Made by a program: the position numbers and the translations under genes. A DNA stretch of 64,000 nucleotides, taken from positions 2,108,001-2,172,000 of the forward strand of contig NZ_OY762426.1 of the NCBI RefSeq assembly GCF_963665675.1. The letters are read 5' to 3'. The notes under the pieces were generated by a model. That model saw only the letters and a list, made by a program, of their open reading frames with translations. It made no database searches and had not been told where the DNA came from. Below, piece after piece: positions 54,412 through 63,612 of the stretch; positions within the stretch are counted from its first letter, which is position 1, and each line of letters starts with the position of its first letter. Source of the DNA: an uncultured Methanolobus sp. (GTDB taxonomy: Archaea; Halobacteriota; Methanosarcinia; Methanosarcinales; Methanosarcinaceae).

Positions 54412-55488
54412 ATGGTTGATGTTAAAGAACTAAAACAGAACATTGACAGGTTAAATAAAGCAACTACGGCTGCATCAAAAAGAAAAAGTTATCTTCTGGC
54501 TGAAAAAAGTGTTGAAGCCATTGAATCTGAATTTGAAGTTATTAATAAAGAGATTGTTTCCAAAAAAGATGAACTTATAAAGCTCAGAAAAGAAAACCTA
54601 TCTTTACAGCAGGACTATAGTATACTCGAAAGTCGCGTGAAAGATATAATTAATGAAAAACTTGAAGTTGAGAAAAAACTTGAAATGCTTTCACGTACCA
54701 GATCAGAATTATCATCTACAAATCTTGTAAAAGCATTCAGTGATTCTCTCGGGGAAATGGAAACCTCTCTTAAAAGCAGTTCTTCAAGGGTGAATTATAG
54801 TATCAGTTCCATGAATGTCAAACTTAAAACTAACATTGCAATGGATGGCAATGATCTACGCTTCCAGTTGCCTAAAGCTGATGACCTGATACCTGCAGAT
54901 AATCTGAGTGAAGTGGAATTCACCATCAGTTCCTCGTCAAAAGAACCTGAATTATCAAGTCTTGAGGATGTGCCTGATGTAGTTGGTTTTGAACTTGGGA
55001 ATGCACTTGCTGCTATAAAAGAAGCTGGTTTTAAACAGGGTGAAATTGTAGAAAAGGAAAGTGATCTTTCACAGGGCACTGTACTTTCACAGATTCCTTC
55101 CGGTAGTTCGGTTGCAAAATCCGGTGACGCGGTAGATCTTGTAGTTTCAAAAATAACATCCATTGAAGTTCCGGATGTGGTTGGCAATACTCTTGCCACT
55201 GCTAAAAAGTCACTCGGTGACGTTGGCTTGTCTTTGGGCAAAGTAACTGAAGAGGTAAATTCTTTGAAAGCAGGTACAGTTATAGGTCAGTCTGTTGAAG
55301 CTGGTATTTATGCGGATATTGGAGCTGCTATAGATCTTGTTGTTGCAAGTTCAAAATCAGAGTTTGCTGCAGTTTCGGGAAGAAAAGTTGTGAATCCAAC
55401 TACTTCCAAATCAGCTGTTGCGTCAATAACCGGCACAGCTGCACGAATCAGCCCTACAGGAAAATCCCTTTCAAGGAAGAAATTGTAA
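54412..55488 (+). CDS. Coiled-coil protein with DUF2589-like core and two PASTA domains
   Basis: 358 aa with no signal or membrane segment. Coiled coil at about 5-95; a helix plus strand resembling the core of the two upstream proteins at about 104-170 (FSDSLGEMETSLKSSS; MNVKLKTNIAM). Two PASTA domains follow at about 184-246 (VPDVVGFELGNALAAIKEAG) and 251-316 (VPDVVGNTLATAKKSLGDVG), then a basic Ser/Thr-rich tail. PASTA domains usually sit outside bacterial cells on kinases or PBPs; a cytosolic archaeal protein with coiled coil and PASTA is unusual. Its stop and the next start share a base (TAATG). Confidence 0.75.
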   Translation: MVDVKELKQNIDRLNKATTAASKRKSYLLAEKSVEAIESEFEVINKEIVSKKDELIKLRKENLSLQQDYSILESRVKDIINEKLEVEKKLEMLSRTRSELSSTNLVKAFSDSLGEMETSLKSSSSRVNYSISSMNVKLKTNIAMDGNDLRFQLPKADDLIPADNLSEVEFTISSSSKEPELSSLEDVPDVVGFELGNALAAIKEAGFKQGEIVEKESDLSQGTVLSQIPSGSSVAKSGDAVDLVVSKITSIEVPDVVGNTLATAKKSLGDVGLSLGKVTEEVNSLKAGTVIGQSVEAGIYADIGAAIDLVVASSKSEFAAVSGRKVVNPTTSKSAVASITGTAARISPTGKSLSRKKL

Positions 55489-55733
55489 TGGCTATTGAAA
55501 CACATCTTATAAGGGTTGCAGACTCTGCAACCTCTTCACAGATAGAAGTCATCCTGAAAGCACTCGTAAGTATTGGTGGCCGTGTTGATGTTGTTGCAAA
55601 TAAGAGTATAATCGCCACGTTTGATGGGGATTATTCCGAAGTGATAAAACGCAAACCTGGTGTCCTGATTGTCGGTGGTGTGAATTTCAGGGGAAGGGCT
55701 GTGAGGAAAGTTGTGAAAAAGGTTTCACAATAA
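55488..55733 (+). CDS. Small ferredoxin-like-fold protein, last gene of the PASTA cassette
   Basis: 81 aa. The predicted order strand-helix-strand-strand-helix-strand (THLIRVAD; SSQIEVILKALVSIGGRVDV; SIIATFDGDYSEVIKRKPGV) recalls inhibitor-I9/propeptide-like ferredoxin folds, but no protease is next to it. The basic C terminus (RGRAVRKVVKKV) could bind nucleic acid or an acidic partner. The stop/start overlap with the PASTA gene means it is translated with it. Not recognised as a named family. Confidence 0.55.
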   Translation: MAIETHLIRVADSATSSQIEVILKALVSIGGRVDVVANKSIIATFDGDYSEVIKRKPGVLIVGGVNFRGRAVRKVVKKVSQ

Positions 55734-55759
55734 TTTAGAATTTTATATGCATACACACA

Positions 55760-55797
55760 CAAATATGTACGTATATATATATATGTACATATATTTG
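55760..55797. terminator. Long AT hairpin between convergent genes
   Basis: CAAATATGTAC (55760-55770) and GTACATATATTTG (55785-55797) pair with a two-base bulge around a TA-repeat loop. It lies between the cassette and galU, so it is probably a shared terminator. The (TA)n run may vary in length. Confidence 0.5.
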
Positions 55798-55817
55798 TAA
55801 TTTCCATATAAAACATT

Positions 55818-56681
55818 TCACAGGTCTAAGCCTGTGATATGTTCTTTTATCTGTTCCTTCATTTCTTCTTTATTGAGGGCAAAATCAATGACTGCTTTTA
55901 CGTATTCTACTTTATCGCCAGTGTCATAGCGTTTGCCTGTGAACTTGTATGCATAGACTTTTTGTTTCTCATTCAAAAGACGTATTCCATCGGTGAGCTG
56001 AATTTCCCCACCTACGCCTTTGTCCGTTTGTTTGATGCAGTCAAGTATTTCGGGTGTGAATACGTATCTTCCGATTGCACCAATATTTGAAGGAGCTTCT
56101 TCCGGTGAAGGTTTTTCTACGATATCGTCAAGTATATAGAGTGAGTCCTCAAGTGGCTGTCCTTTAATAATTCCGTAACTTCCGGTTTTTTCCATTGGCA
56201 CTTCTTCAACAGCAATTGTTGAGCGACCATATTTCATGAAATTATCAATAAGTTGCTTCGTACAGGGTTTTTTATTTACTATTATATCATCACCAAGAAG
56301 AACTGCAAATGGTTCATCATTTATATGTTTTTTAGCTGTGAGAATGGCATCTCCCAATCCATTTGGTTCTTTTTGTCTGATATAATGTATGTCTACCATT
56401 GATGATATGTCCTGCACTATTTTCAGAAGCTTTTCATTGTTCTTCTGGCGCAGATGACTCTCAAGCTCAGGAGAATCATCAAAATAATCTTCTATTGAAC
56501 GTTTACTTCGGCCTGTGATAAAAATTATGTCATCAATGCCTGATGCTATGGCTTCTTCTACTACATAGTGGATTACCGGTATATCGATAATAGGTAGCAT
56601 TTCCTTTGGCATTGACTTTGTTGCCGGTAAGAATCTTGTTCCCATGCCTGCAACAGGTATCACAGCTTTTTTTATTTCCAC
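55818..56681 (-). CDS. galU: UTP-glucose-1-phosphate uridylyltransferase
   Basis: 287 aa. Makes UDP-glucose for glycans. Signature VIPVAGMGTRFLPATKSMPK at the N terminus, then KEMLPIIDIPVIHYVVEEAI, GLGDAILTAKKHI and the metal-binding GDDII; the sugar-contact EKP is in DDIVEKPSPEEAP. GTG start at 56681. Faces away from the ribosomal operon and converges on the PASTA cassette. Confidence 0.94.
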   Translation of the reverse strand: MEIKKAVIPVAGMGTRFLPATKSMPKEMLPIIDIPVIHYVVEEAIASGIDDIIFITGRSKRSIEDYFDDSPELESHLRQKNNEKLLKIVQDISSMVDIHYIRQKEPNGLGDAILTAKKHINDEPFAVLLGDDIIVNKKPCTKQLIDNFMKYGRSTIAVEEVPMEKTGSYGIIKGQPLEDSLYILDDIVEKPSPEEAPSNIGAIGRYVFTPEILDCIKQTDKGVGGEIQLTDGIRLLNEKQKVYAYKFTGKRYDTGDKVEYVKAVIDFALNKEEMKEQIKEHITGLDL

Positions 56682-56962
56682 TTTTTCACTCCATTATAAT
56701 ATACACATAATTATTGTGTGCTTTTATGCCACATTCTATAAAAGTACCTAACGCATGCTATCTATTTATACTATATATCTGTCTGGAACTTATTTCCTTA
56801 CTTACAATACTGTACTCAGTACCTGTGTATTTATGTTATGTATCGAATCCTGGTGAATACTCTATTATAGTAGTCAGCTCTATATGACAATACAAATTAT
56901 TCAATTTAGTTTGTTCATTGCTGATTTTTTTAGTTGTTTTCGTCCTTTATTCTTGCAAAGGG

Positions 56963-56972
56963 TTTATATATA
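56963..56972 (+). promoter_or_regulatory. TATA box of the ribosomal protein operon
   Basis: TTTATATATA preceded by AAAGGG. A start about 25 bp downstream (near 56991-56996) would put the first base of the RNA at the edge of the long stem beginning at 56996. Confidence 0.55.
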
Positions 56973-56995
56973 ATCTATCCCTTTAATGGCGCAGC

Positions 56996-57369
56996 GTTAG
57001 ATTACATTGGAAAATGTAACTCTGACTGTACTTAAGATTACAGTGCGAAAAAGTCGGATTTAACATGAAGTATGAATGGGCCTCTCCACGAATGCCCGCT
57101 TACACAAAAATGTGTTAAAATACTGGGATGTTTAAATCTTTTCGAGATGACGACCACCAGTAATGCCTATGGCATGCTATGGTCCGTGATGACTGGATGT
57201 ATGTACAGGTTTGGCGTTGAATGCGTACCATGAGGGTACGTGGAGTCCGCCGTATCATGTCACTTCATTTTCATAGCGGTTCCTGGCTGACTTTTCTCGC
57301 GTAAACTGGTCCATGCAAAATTGCATAGACCTGCCACAAGAAGAAAATGTGTAAATTAGGAGAATAATA
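56996..57369 (+). ncRNA. Structured leader RNA (or independent small RNA) upstream of rpl3
   Basis: About 375 nt without an ORF and full of stems. GTTAGA+TTACATT pairs with AATGTAA+TCTGAC (56996-57026) around a GGAA tetraloop. ACTGTA/TACAGT lies at about 57025-57044 and ACACA/TGTGT at 57102-57115. GACCA/TGGTC (57152-57156/57180-57184) encloses ATGCC-TAT-GGCAT (57163-57175). GGCG/CGCC (57213-57216/57248-57251) encloses CGTACC-ATGAG-GGTACG (57224-57240). GGTC-ATGCAA/TTGCAT-GACC closes the series (57308-57331). The domains do not match RNase P RNA or SRP RNA that I know. Most likely a regulatory leader of the operon. Confidence 0.55.
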
Positions 57370-58383
57370 ATGGCAAAAGGACACAGACCAAGACGAGGAT
57401 CACTCGCTTTCAGTCCACGCGTAAGAGCAAAAAGCCACATACCAAGGTTTAACTCATGGCCTGAAGCTGTTGGGGAATCAAAGCTCCAGGACTTTGCAGG
57501 CTATAAAGTAGGTATGACCCATGTGGTAATGATAGATGATACCAAGAACAGTCTCACAGAAGGTATGGAGATTTCCGTTCCTGTAACGGTTGTAGAAACT
57601 CCTGCTGTACGTGTTGCTGCAATCCGTGCTTACGGAAACTCCACGTGTGGCGAAAGGTCACTCTCCGAGGCATGGGCATCTGATCTTGATGAAAGCCTTG
57701 GAAAGACAATTGTGCTTCCTAAGGAGTCAAACACCGACGAAGCCCTTGCAAAGCTCGAAGGCATGGTTGATGAAGGCAAGGTCACAGACATTAAGGTCAT
57801 CACCTATACTTTACCAAAGAAGCTTACCGGTGTTCCAAAGAAGAACGCTGATATCATGGAAACCGCAGTAAGTGGCTCTGACGTAAAGGCAAAGCTCGAG
57901 TATGCAAAATCCGTACTTGGTTCAGAAATAAAGATTACTGATGTCTTCAACGAAGGCACTTTTGTTGACGTAGCAGCTATCACAACAGGTAAGGGTACCC
58001 AGGGTCCTGTAAAGAGATGGGGTATCAATCTGGCGAAGAATAAGCACTCACGTCAGGGAAGTCTCAGGCAGATCGGTACACTCGGTCCGTTCCACCCTTC
58101 CTTAGTAAGCTGGAGAGTTCCACAGATGGGCCAGATGGGTTACCACCAGAGGACAGAGTACAACAAGCGTATCCTCAGGGTAGGCGAAGATGGAGATGAG
58201 ATTACCCCAGCAGGCGGTTTCATCAACTATGGTCTTGTACGTGGTGAATATATCCTTATCAAGGGAAGCATTCCCGGACCTTCCAAGAGGCTTGTAAGAC
58301 TCAGAGATCCAATGAGGTCAAAAGTACCTGCTATGGGTGAACCGGAAATTGTTCACGTAAGCACACAGTCCAAGCAGGGGTGA
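57370..58383 (+). CDS. rpl3: Ribosomal protein uL3
   Basis: 337 aa, archaeal length. Binds 23S rRNA near the peptidyl transferase centre. Starts [17 protein letters not shown], has [20 protein letters not shown] and [20 protein letters not shown], the conserved core loop. First gene of the operon, behind a long structured leader; AGGAG is 8 nt before the ATG. Confidence 0.97.
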   Translation: MAKGHRPRRGSLAFSPRVRAKSHIPRFNSWPEAVGESKLQDFAGYKVGMTHVVMIDDTKNSLTEGMEISVPVTVVETPAVRVAAIRAYGNSTCGERSLSEAWASDLDESLGKTIVLPKESNTDEALAKLEGMVDEGKVTDIKVITYTLPKKLTGVPKKNADIMETAVSGSDVKAKLEYAKSVLGSEIKITDVFNEGTFVDVAAITTGKGTQGPVKRWGINLAKNKHSRQGSLRQIGTLGPFHPSLVSWRVPQMGQMGYHQRTEYNKRILRVGEDGDEITPAGGFINYGLVRGEYILIKGSIPGPSKRLVRLRDPMRSKVPAMGEPEIVHVSTQSKQG

Positions 58384-58388
58384 ACTGA

Positions 58389-59150
58389 ATGGTTACAACA
58401 AAAATTATAGATTTATCCGGAAATGCCAAGGGAGATATTGACCTTCCTGAGGTATTCGATGAAGTATACAGACCTGACCTTATCAAAAGGGCAGTTCTTT
58501 CAGCTCAGTCTGACAGGTACCAGCCATATGGTCCGAGGATGTACTCCGGTATGGATACATCAGCACGTTCCTGGGGATCAGGCAGAGGTGTCGCCCAGTT
58601 GCCAAGGCTTTCTAACGGAAGTCGTGCAGCAAGAATTCCTCAGGCAGTAGGCGGTAGGAGAGCACATCCACCAAAGCCTGAAGCAGACAGGACTGAAAAG
58701 GTCAACAAGAAGGAAAAGCGCATGGCTGTCCGCTCTGCAATCGCTGCAACATGTGATGCGGATCTTGTAAAGGCACGTGGTCACAGGTTCGAAGCTCAGC
58801 TTCCACTCGTCGCTGCAGATGAACTTGAGAACGTTGGAAAGACAAAGGATGTAGTCAGCTTCCTTCAGAATGCAGGTCTTTATGATGATGTACTCCGTGC
58901 AAAGGACGGCAGGAACATCCGTGCAGGAAAAGGTAAGCTCAGAGGAAGGAGATTCAAGAACAAGAAGAGTCTTCTTATTGTTGCAACATGTGATAGTCCT
59001 ATCATGAAATCTGCAAAAAACCTTGCAGGTGTGGATGTAATTTCAGTAGACTCATTGAATGCTGAAGTTCTTGCACCAGGTACACATGCAGGTAGACTGA
59101 CTGTCTGGACTGAATCTGCAATATCCTCAATTGGAGGGATGTTCGAATGA
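58389..59150 (+). CDS. rpl4: Ribosomal protein uL4 (L1e-type)
   Basis: 253 aa. The long basic loop that enters the exit tunnel is visible ([35 protein letters not shown]). Archaeal/eukaryotic form. Starts 5 bp after rpl3 and overlaps rpl23 by 4 bp. Confidence 0.97.
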   Translation: MVTTKIIDLSGNAKGDIDLPEVFDEVYRPDLIKRAVLSAQSDRYQPYGPRMYSGMDTSARSWGSGRGVAQLPRLSNGSRAARIPQAVGGRRAHPPKPEADRTEKVNKKEKRMAVRSAIAATCDADLVKARGHRFEAQLPLVAADELENVGKTKDVVSFLQNAGLYDDVLRAKDGRNIRAGKGKLRGRRFKNKKSLLIVATCDSPIMKSAKNLAGVDVISVDSLNAEVLAPGTHAGRLTVWTESAISSIGGMFE

Positions 59151-59395
59151 CCGTCATCAAATATCCATTTATTACTGAAAAGGCAATGATGCTGCTGGAT
59201 GACAACAAACTCCAGTTTATTGTTGACTCCCGCGCAAACAAGATGCAGATCAAGGCCGATGTAATGAAGATGTACGGATTCCCTGTTTTATCAGTCTGTA
59301 CAATGAGCACAATGAAAGGTCTGAAGAAAGCTATCGTTACTTTCGAAGGCACAGAAGCAGCCCATGAGATAGCGACCAGAATAGGTCTGATGTGA
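59147..59395 (+). CDS. rpl23: Ribosomal protein uL23
   Basis: 82 aa. [18 protein letters not shown] and the C-terminal KKAIVTFEG are typical. Lies at the exit tunnel, where SRP docks. ATGA overlap with rpl4. Confidence 0.96.
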   Translation: MTVIKYPFITEKAMMLLDDNKLQFIVDSRANKMQIKADVMKMYGFPVLSVCTMSTMKGLKKAIVTFEGTEAAHEIATRIGLM

Positions 59396-59406
59396 GGTGA
59401 ATTAAC

Positions 59407-60120
59407 ATGGGTAAAAGACTTATATCACAAAACAGGGGTGCTGGAACACCTACGTACAGGGCTCCATCACACAAGTATAAAGCTGCACTTAAACACCCTC
59501 GTGTCGATGAAGAAGGCACATTGTTAGGTACAGTTGTTGAGATTACACACGATCCGGCTCGTTCAGCACCGGTTGTCAAAGTTTCTTTTGAGAACGGTGA
59601 AGAGCGCCTGATCCTTGCTCCTGAAGGTATAGCAGTAGGTGACGAGATAGCCTGCGGAATTTCAGCTGAGATCAAACCCGGTAACATCCTGCCCCTTGCA
59701 GAGATCCCGGAAGGTATTCCAGTCTGTAACATTGAGTCCAAGCCAAATGACGGCGGACATTTCGCACGTGCATCAGGAACTTATGCAACAGTTGTTTCCC
59801 ACGACCGTGGTAAGACAGTTGTCCGGATGCCATCAGGTGAGATGAAGTGGTTAAATCCTAAATGCCGTGCAACAATTGGTATCGTTGCTGGTGGTGGAAG
59901 GGTGGACAGGCCTTTCCTCAAGGCAGGTAAGAAGTACCACAAGATGAAGACGAGAGCTGCAAAGTATCCTCGTGTATCAGGTATTGCTATGAACGCCATT
60001 GATCACCCATATGGTGGAGGTAACCGTAAGCATCCTGGTAAGCCAACAACAGTTGGAAGGAACGCACCTCCTGGACGTAAGGTAGGTCAGATAGCAGCAC
60101 GCAGGACCGGAAAACGTTAA
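59407..60120 (+). CDS. rpl2: Ribosomal protein uL2
   Basis: 237 aa, archaeal length. [20 protein letters not shown] at the N terminus and the functional His region [20 protein letters not shown] near the C terminus, needed for peptidyl transfer. GAGGTGA precedes the ATG. Confidence 0.97.
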   Translation: MGKRLISQNRGAGTPTYRAPSHKYKAALKHPRVDEEGTLLGTVVEITHDPARSAPVVKVSFENGEERLILAPEGIAVGDEIACGISAEIKPGNILPLAEIPEGIPVCNIESKPNDGGHFARASGTYATVVSHDRGKTVVRMPSGEMKWLNPKCRATIGIVAGGGRVDRPFLKAGKKYHKMKTRAAKYPRVSGIAMNAIDHPYGGGNRKHPGKPTTVGRNAPPGRKVGQIAARRTGKR

Positions 60121-60134
60121 CCGGAGGCTAATAC

Positions 60135-60548
60135 ATGGCAAAAAAATCATCATCAAGATTACCAAAACGAAAAGGTGAATTTACCTACCGTGGAAAGACG
60201 GTAGCAGAACTCGTGGCTCTGGACACAGATGAGTTCATCAGTATGCTTCCTGCACGTGAGCGCCGCACTCTTAAAAGGGGCTACACAGAAGGCAGGAAGA
60301 ATGTTGTCCAGCAGCTTAAAGATGGTAAAGACAATTTGAAGACCCACTACAGGGACATTATTATTTTCCCTGATATGGTCGGCAAAACTGTAGAAGTATA
60401 CAACGGCAAGTCATTTGTGGCATTTGAGATTCAGCCTGAAATGATCGGACACAGGTTCGGAGAATTCGCACCAACCCGCTCAAGAGTATCTCACGGAAGC
60501 GCTGGTGTAGGAGCAACCCGTTCAAGCAAGTTTGTGCCACTTAAGTAA
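60135..60548 (+). CDS. rps19: Ribosomal protein uS19
   Basis: 137 aa, with the archaeal N-terminal extension ([20 protein letters not shown]). The core [20 protein letters not shown] is conserved. Binds 16S rRNA in the head of the small subunit. Confidence 0.96.
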   Translation: MAKKSSSRLPKRKGEFTYRGKTVAELVALDTDEFISMLPARERRTLKRGYTEGRKNVVQQLKDGKDNLKTHYRDIIIFPDMVGKTVEVYNGKSFVAFEIQPEMIGHRFGEFAPTRSRVSHGSAGVGATRSSKFVPLK

Positions 60549-60558
60549 GGTGAGATAA

Positions 60559-61014
60559 ATGGCAAGAATTGGATATTCAACTGAAATGGACCCGGCTACA
60601 AGTTCTAAAGCTATGGGTTCTGAGCTTCACATCTCTCCGAAAAAGTCACGTGAACTCGGTAGGGCGATCAAAGGTATGCGTACAAGTGTGGCCCAGAGGT
60701 ACCTTGAAGACGTAGTGATCATGAAACAGGCAGTGCCTTTCAAGAGGCACGGCGATGGCACAGGTCACAGAAAAGGTCCAATGGCAAGCGGTAGGTATCC
60801 TGTAAAGGTTGCTGAGTCATTCCTCAAGATTCTGGAGAATGCCAGGAGCAATGCTGAATACAAGGGACTTGACCCGGAGCACATGTACATTGCACATGTT
60901 GCTGCAAAACGCGGACGTGTGATCCACGGTATGAGACCAAGGGCACGCGGACGTGGTAGTCCAAGTAACACAGAGACTGTGAACGTTGAGATTATTTTGA
61001 ACGAGGTGCGCTAA
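60559..61014 (+). CDS. rpl22: Ribosomal protein uL22
   Basis: 151 aa. [20 protein letters not shown] and the exit-tunnel hairpin [18 protein letters not shown] identify it. The stop overlaps the rps3 ATG by one base (TAATG). Confidence 0.97.
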   Translation: MARIGYSTEMDPATSSKAMGSELHISPKKSRELGRAIKGMRTSVAQRYLEDVVIMKQAVPFKRHGDGTGHRKGPMASGRYPVKVAESFLKILENARSNAEYKGLDPEHMYIAHVAAKRGRVIHGMRPRARGRGSPSNTETVNVEIILNEVR

Positions 61015-61994
61015 TGGCAATAGAAAAGAAATTCGTTCAGGAAGGATACGTAAAAGCTTCAATGAACGAATATTTCGCAAAACAGCTCAGCAGAGCAGGC
61101 TATGGCGGTATGGAAATCAACCGTACCCCAATGGGTACCCAGATAACTGTGTATGCTGAAAAACCAGGTATGGTCATTGGTAAGGCTGGTAAGGTCATCC
61201 GCAAACTGACTCGTGACATCGACAGGATGTATGATATTGACAATCCACAGATCGATGCGCAGGAAGTAAAGAAGCCGGAACTTAATGCTCAGATGATGGC
61301 AAGCCGCCTTGCTTCTTCCATAGAAAGAGGCTGGTATTTCAGAAAAGCCGGTCATAATACCCTCAGGGCTATTATGAACTCCGGTGCACTGGGCTGTGAA
61401 ATAGTTATTTCAGGAAAACTTACAGGTGCAAGGTCCAGGGTTGAGAAACTCGTTGACGGATACATTAAGCACGCTGGAAAACCTGTTGATGATATAGTAG
61501 ACGAGGGTTTTGCAACAGCTGTAAAGAAGCTGGGAACCCTTGGATGTAAAGTAAGAATCATTCCTCCGGGTGCAGTATTACCTGACGCTTTTGATATAAG
61601 GACAGATGTTGTGGACGAGGCTGTAGAGGCAGTTGCACCAGAAGCTGCAAAGGCTGATGTTGCAGAACTTGTTGACAAGGAATCAGAAGGCGAGGTTGCT
61701 GACGAAGAGGAAACAGTAGAAGTTGCTGAAGAAACTGCAGAGGCAGAGGTTGCTGAAGAAACTGCAGAAGCGGAGGTTGCTGAAGAAACTGCAGAAGCGG
61801 AGGTTGCTGAAGAAACTCCAGCTGAAGGAGTTGAAGAAGAAGCAAGCGAAGATCAGGCAACAGAAGCTGATGATTCAATTCCGGTAGAGGATCTCGGAGA
61901 TGAACAGCGCAGGCTGGTTGACGGTATATGGCAGCATAAACATGAAGGCTATGACTACTGGCACCCTGTTGCACGTGTTCACAAGGAGGGATAA
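61014..61994 (+). CDS. rps3: Ribosomal protein uS3 with long acidic repeat tail
   Basis: 326 aa. The KH domain has [20 protein letters not shown]; the second domain ends at about residue 195 ([15 protein letters not shown]). The rest is an acidic Ala/Glu tail with four near-exact EVAEETAEA units (61719-61826), then a conserved archaeal end [20 protein letters not shown]. The tail is longer than in most archaea and its repeats suggest length variation. Confidence 0.96.
   Translation: MAIEKKFVQEGYVKASMNEYFAKQLSRAGYGGMEINRTPMGTQITVYAEKPGMVIGKAGKVIRKLTRDIDRMYDIDNPQIDAQEVKKPELNAQMMASRLASSIERGWYFRKAGHNTLRAIMNSGALGCEIVISGKLTGARSRVEKLVDGYIKHAGKPVDDIVDEGFATAVKKLGTLGCKVRIIPPGAVLPDAFDIRTDVVDEAVEAVAPEAAKADVAELVDKESEGEVADEEETVEVAEETAEAEVAEETAEAEVAEETAEAEVAEETPAEGVEEEASEDQATEADDSIPVEDLGDEQRRLVDGIWQHKHEGYDYWHPVARVHKEG
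61719..61826 (+). repeat. 27-bp tandem repeat within rps3 (four units)
   Basis: Units at 61719, 61746, 61773 and 61800; units 2 and 3 are identical at the DNA level and unit 4 diverges near its end. Encodes EVAEETAEA. Likely to change copy number by slippage without breaking the frame. Confidence 0.9.
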
Positions 61995-61997
61995 GCA

Positions 61998-62201
61998 ATG
62001 GCAATTCTCCGTATGAACGAGATCAGGGATATGTCTCCGGAAGAAAGAATGGACGAACTTGACAAGATGAAGGATGAGCTCATTCGTGAGCGTGCTCTCT
62101 CATCCGCAGGTGGTGCTCCGGACAACCCAGGAAGAATTGGGGAACTCAGAAGGACCGTTGCAAGGATAAAGACCGTCCAGAAGGAAATGAAGGAGATCTG
62201 A
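61998..62201 (+). CDS. rpl29: Ribosomal protein uL29
   Basis: 67 aa, helical hairpin with [19 protein letters not shown] and the C-terminal [13 protein letters not shown]. Next to the exit tunnel. Followed after 1 bp by rnp1. Confidence 0.95.
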   Translation: MAILRMNEIRDMSPEERMDELDKMKDELIRERALSSAGGAPDNPGRIGELRRTVARIKTVQKEMKEI

Positions 62202-62202
62202 C

Positions 62203-62514
62203 TTGGAGATCACTCCTTCAAATCTGGTCCTCCATGAACTAATCGGATTACAGGTGGAAATTGCAGAGTCAAGTAACCCTGCACTAAAAGCCATAAGTGG
62301 AAAAGTGGTCGACGAAACAAGAAATATGCTGATAATTCAGACAAAGGAAAGAGCTGAGAAAATGGTTCAAAAAAACGATACAACCTTTGTGTTTCAGATA
62401 CCTGCCCACCTGTCCGGTAAACATGCTGAGAGGTATGTCAAAGTGAATGGAAACCTTCTGCTCTCACAACCTGAGAACAGAACAAAGAACATAAGAAAAG
62501 TACACATGAGGTAA
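62203..62514 (+). CDS. rnp1: Ribonuclease P protein component 1 (Rpp29/Pop4)
   Basis: 103 aa. Binds the RNase P RNA specificity region together with Rpp21 for tRNA 5' maturation. Sm-like barrel: [37 protein letters not shown], and a basic end. TTG start at 62203 with AAGGAGAT about 10 nt upstream. Its place between L29 and S17 is the usual archaeal arrangement. Confidence 0.92.
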   Translation: MEITPSNLVLHELIGLQVEIAESSNPALKAISGKVVDETRNMLIIQTKERAEKMVQKNDTTFVFQIPAHLSGKHAERYVKVNGNLLLSQPENRTKNIRKVHMR

Positions 62515-62519
62515 TAATC

Positions 62520-62849
62520 ATGGTTAAAGATATTGGATTGGATGTCCCTGCTCCCGAAGAGGAGTGCGATGATGTCAATTGTCCTTTCCACGGAGAACTT
62601 CCGGTTCGCGGACAGGTCCTTGTAGGGACTGTTGTCAGCAATAAAATGGACAAGACAGTGGTTATCCAGCGTAAACATGAAATGCTGATCAAAAAGTATC
62701 AGAGATACGAGAAGAGGCAATCCAAGATCCACGCACACAACCCTCCATGCATTGATGCAAAGGTTGGAGATGTTGTGACAGTGGCAGAATGCAGGCCTCT
62801 TAGTAAGACAAAATCATATGTAGTCATCAAGGCGGAGGCACAGGAATGA
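62520..62849 (+). CDS. rps17: Ribosomal protein uS17
   Basis: 109 aa, archaeal form with an N-terminal extension ([20 protein letters not shown]). OB-fold core [20 protein letters not shown] and the end [12 protein letters not shown]. Overlaps rpl14 by 4 bp. Confidence 0.96.
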   Translation: MVKDIGLDVPAPEEECDDVNCPFHGELPVRGQVLVGTVVSNKMDKTVVIQRKHEMLIKKYQRYEKRQSKIHAHNPPCIDAKVGDVVTVAECRPLSKTKSYVVIKAEAQE

Positions 62850-63244
62850 GGGGAATCAGATCTACCGTTCCACGTGCACTTAACGCCGGTGCTAAGATCG
62901 ACTGTGTGGACAATACAGGTGCACGTGTAGTCGAGATTATCTCCGTAAAGGGCTACAGAGGTGTAAAGAACAGACACCCAAGGGCAGGTATAGGCGATAT
63001 GTGCGTAGTTTCTGTGAAAAAAGGAACTCCAGAGATGCGTAAACAGATTCTCCTTGCAGTGATAGTACGCCAGAAGCAGGAGCTTCGTCGTCCGGATGGC
63101 CTTAGGGTTTCCTTTGAAGACAATGCAGTTGTCATTGTAGACAAGGATGGAATCCCAAAGGGAACCGATTTTAAGGGACCTGTTGCCAGAGAGGCTGCAG
63201 AGAGGTATCCAAAGATCGGTACAACAGCATCTATGGTAATGTGA
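62846..63244 (+). CDS. rpl14: Ribosomal protein uL14
   Basis: 132 aa. [20 protein letters not shown] and [16 protein letters not shown] are conserved. Forms an intersubunit bridge. The end [20 protein letters not shown] is archaeal-type. Confidence 0.97.
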   Translation: MRGIRSTVPRALNAGAKIDCVDNTGARVVEIISVKGYRGVKNRHPRAGIGDMCVVSVKKGTPEMRKQILLAVIVRQKQELRRPDGLRVSFEDNAVVIVDKDGIPKGTDFKGPVAREAAERYPKIGTTASMVM

Positions 63245-63254
63245 GGTGTGAATA

Positions 63255-63608
63255 ATGGTATCAAATCAGCCAAGAAAACAGAGGAAGGCAAGATATACAG
63301 CTCCTCTGCACATCAAGCAGAAGTATATGGGTGCTCTCCTGTCAAAGGACCTCCGTGAAAAGTATGGATCCCGCAGTGCCAGCGTTGTCGTTGGCGACAC
63401 AGTAAAACTTATGCGTGGCGACCATGCAGGGACAACCGGAAAGGTTGAAGCAATTTCCCTTAAACACGGTACCATCGTTGTTGAAGGTGTAACAGTTTCC
63501 AAAGCAGACGGGACTGAGGTTGCAAGACCGGTGTACCCTTCAAATGTGACGATCACAACCCTTGAATTGAAGGACAAACGCAGAGAAGAAGTTATCAGTA
63601 ACAGGTGA
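63255..63608 (+). CDS. rpl24: Ribosomal protein uL24
   Basis: 117 aa. [20 protein letters not shown] is the archaeal/eukaryotic (L26e) N terminus; the KOW motif is [18 protein letters not shown]. Early assembly protein of the large subunit. Confidence 0.97.
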   Translation: MVSNQPRKQRKARYTAPLHIKQKYMGALLSKDLREKYGSRSASVVVGDTVKLMRGDHAGTTGKVEAISLKHGTIVVEGVTVSKADGTEVARPVYPSNVTITTLELKDKRREEVISNR

Positions 63609-63612
63609 TTTT

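Noticed and set aside
56996..57369. L3 leader considered as RNase P RNA, SRP RNA or a box C/D RNA
   Set aside because: None of the conserved RNase P or SRP core strings is present, and the GTGATGA word has no D box at the right distance.
61558..62004. 148-codon Leu/Gln-rich open frame antisense to rps3
   Set aside because: It is the mirror of the GAA/GCT repeats of the S3 tail; low-complexity product, no ribosome site, no family.
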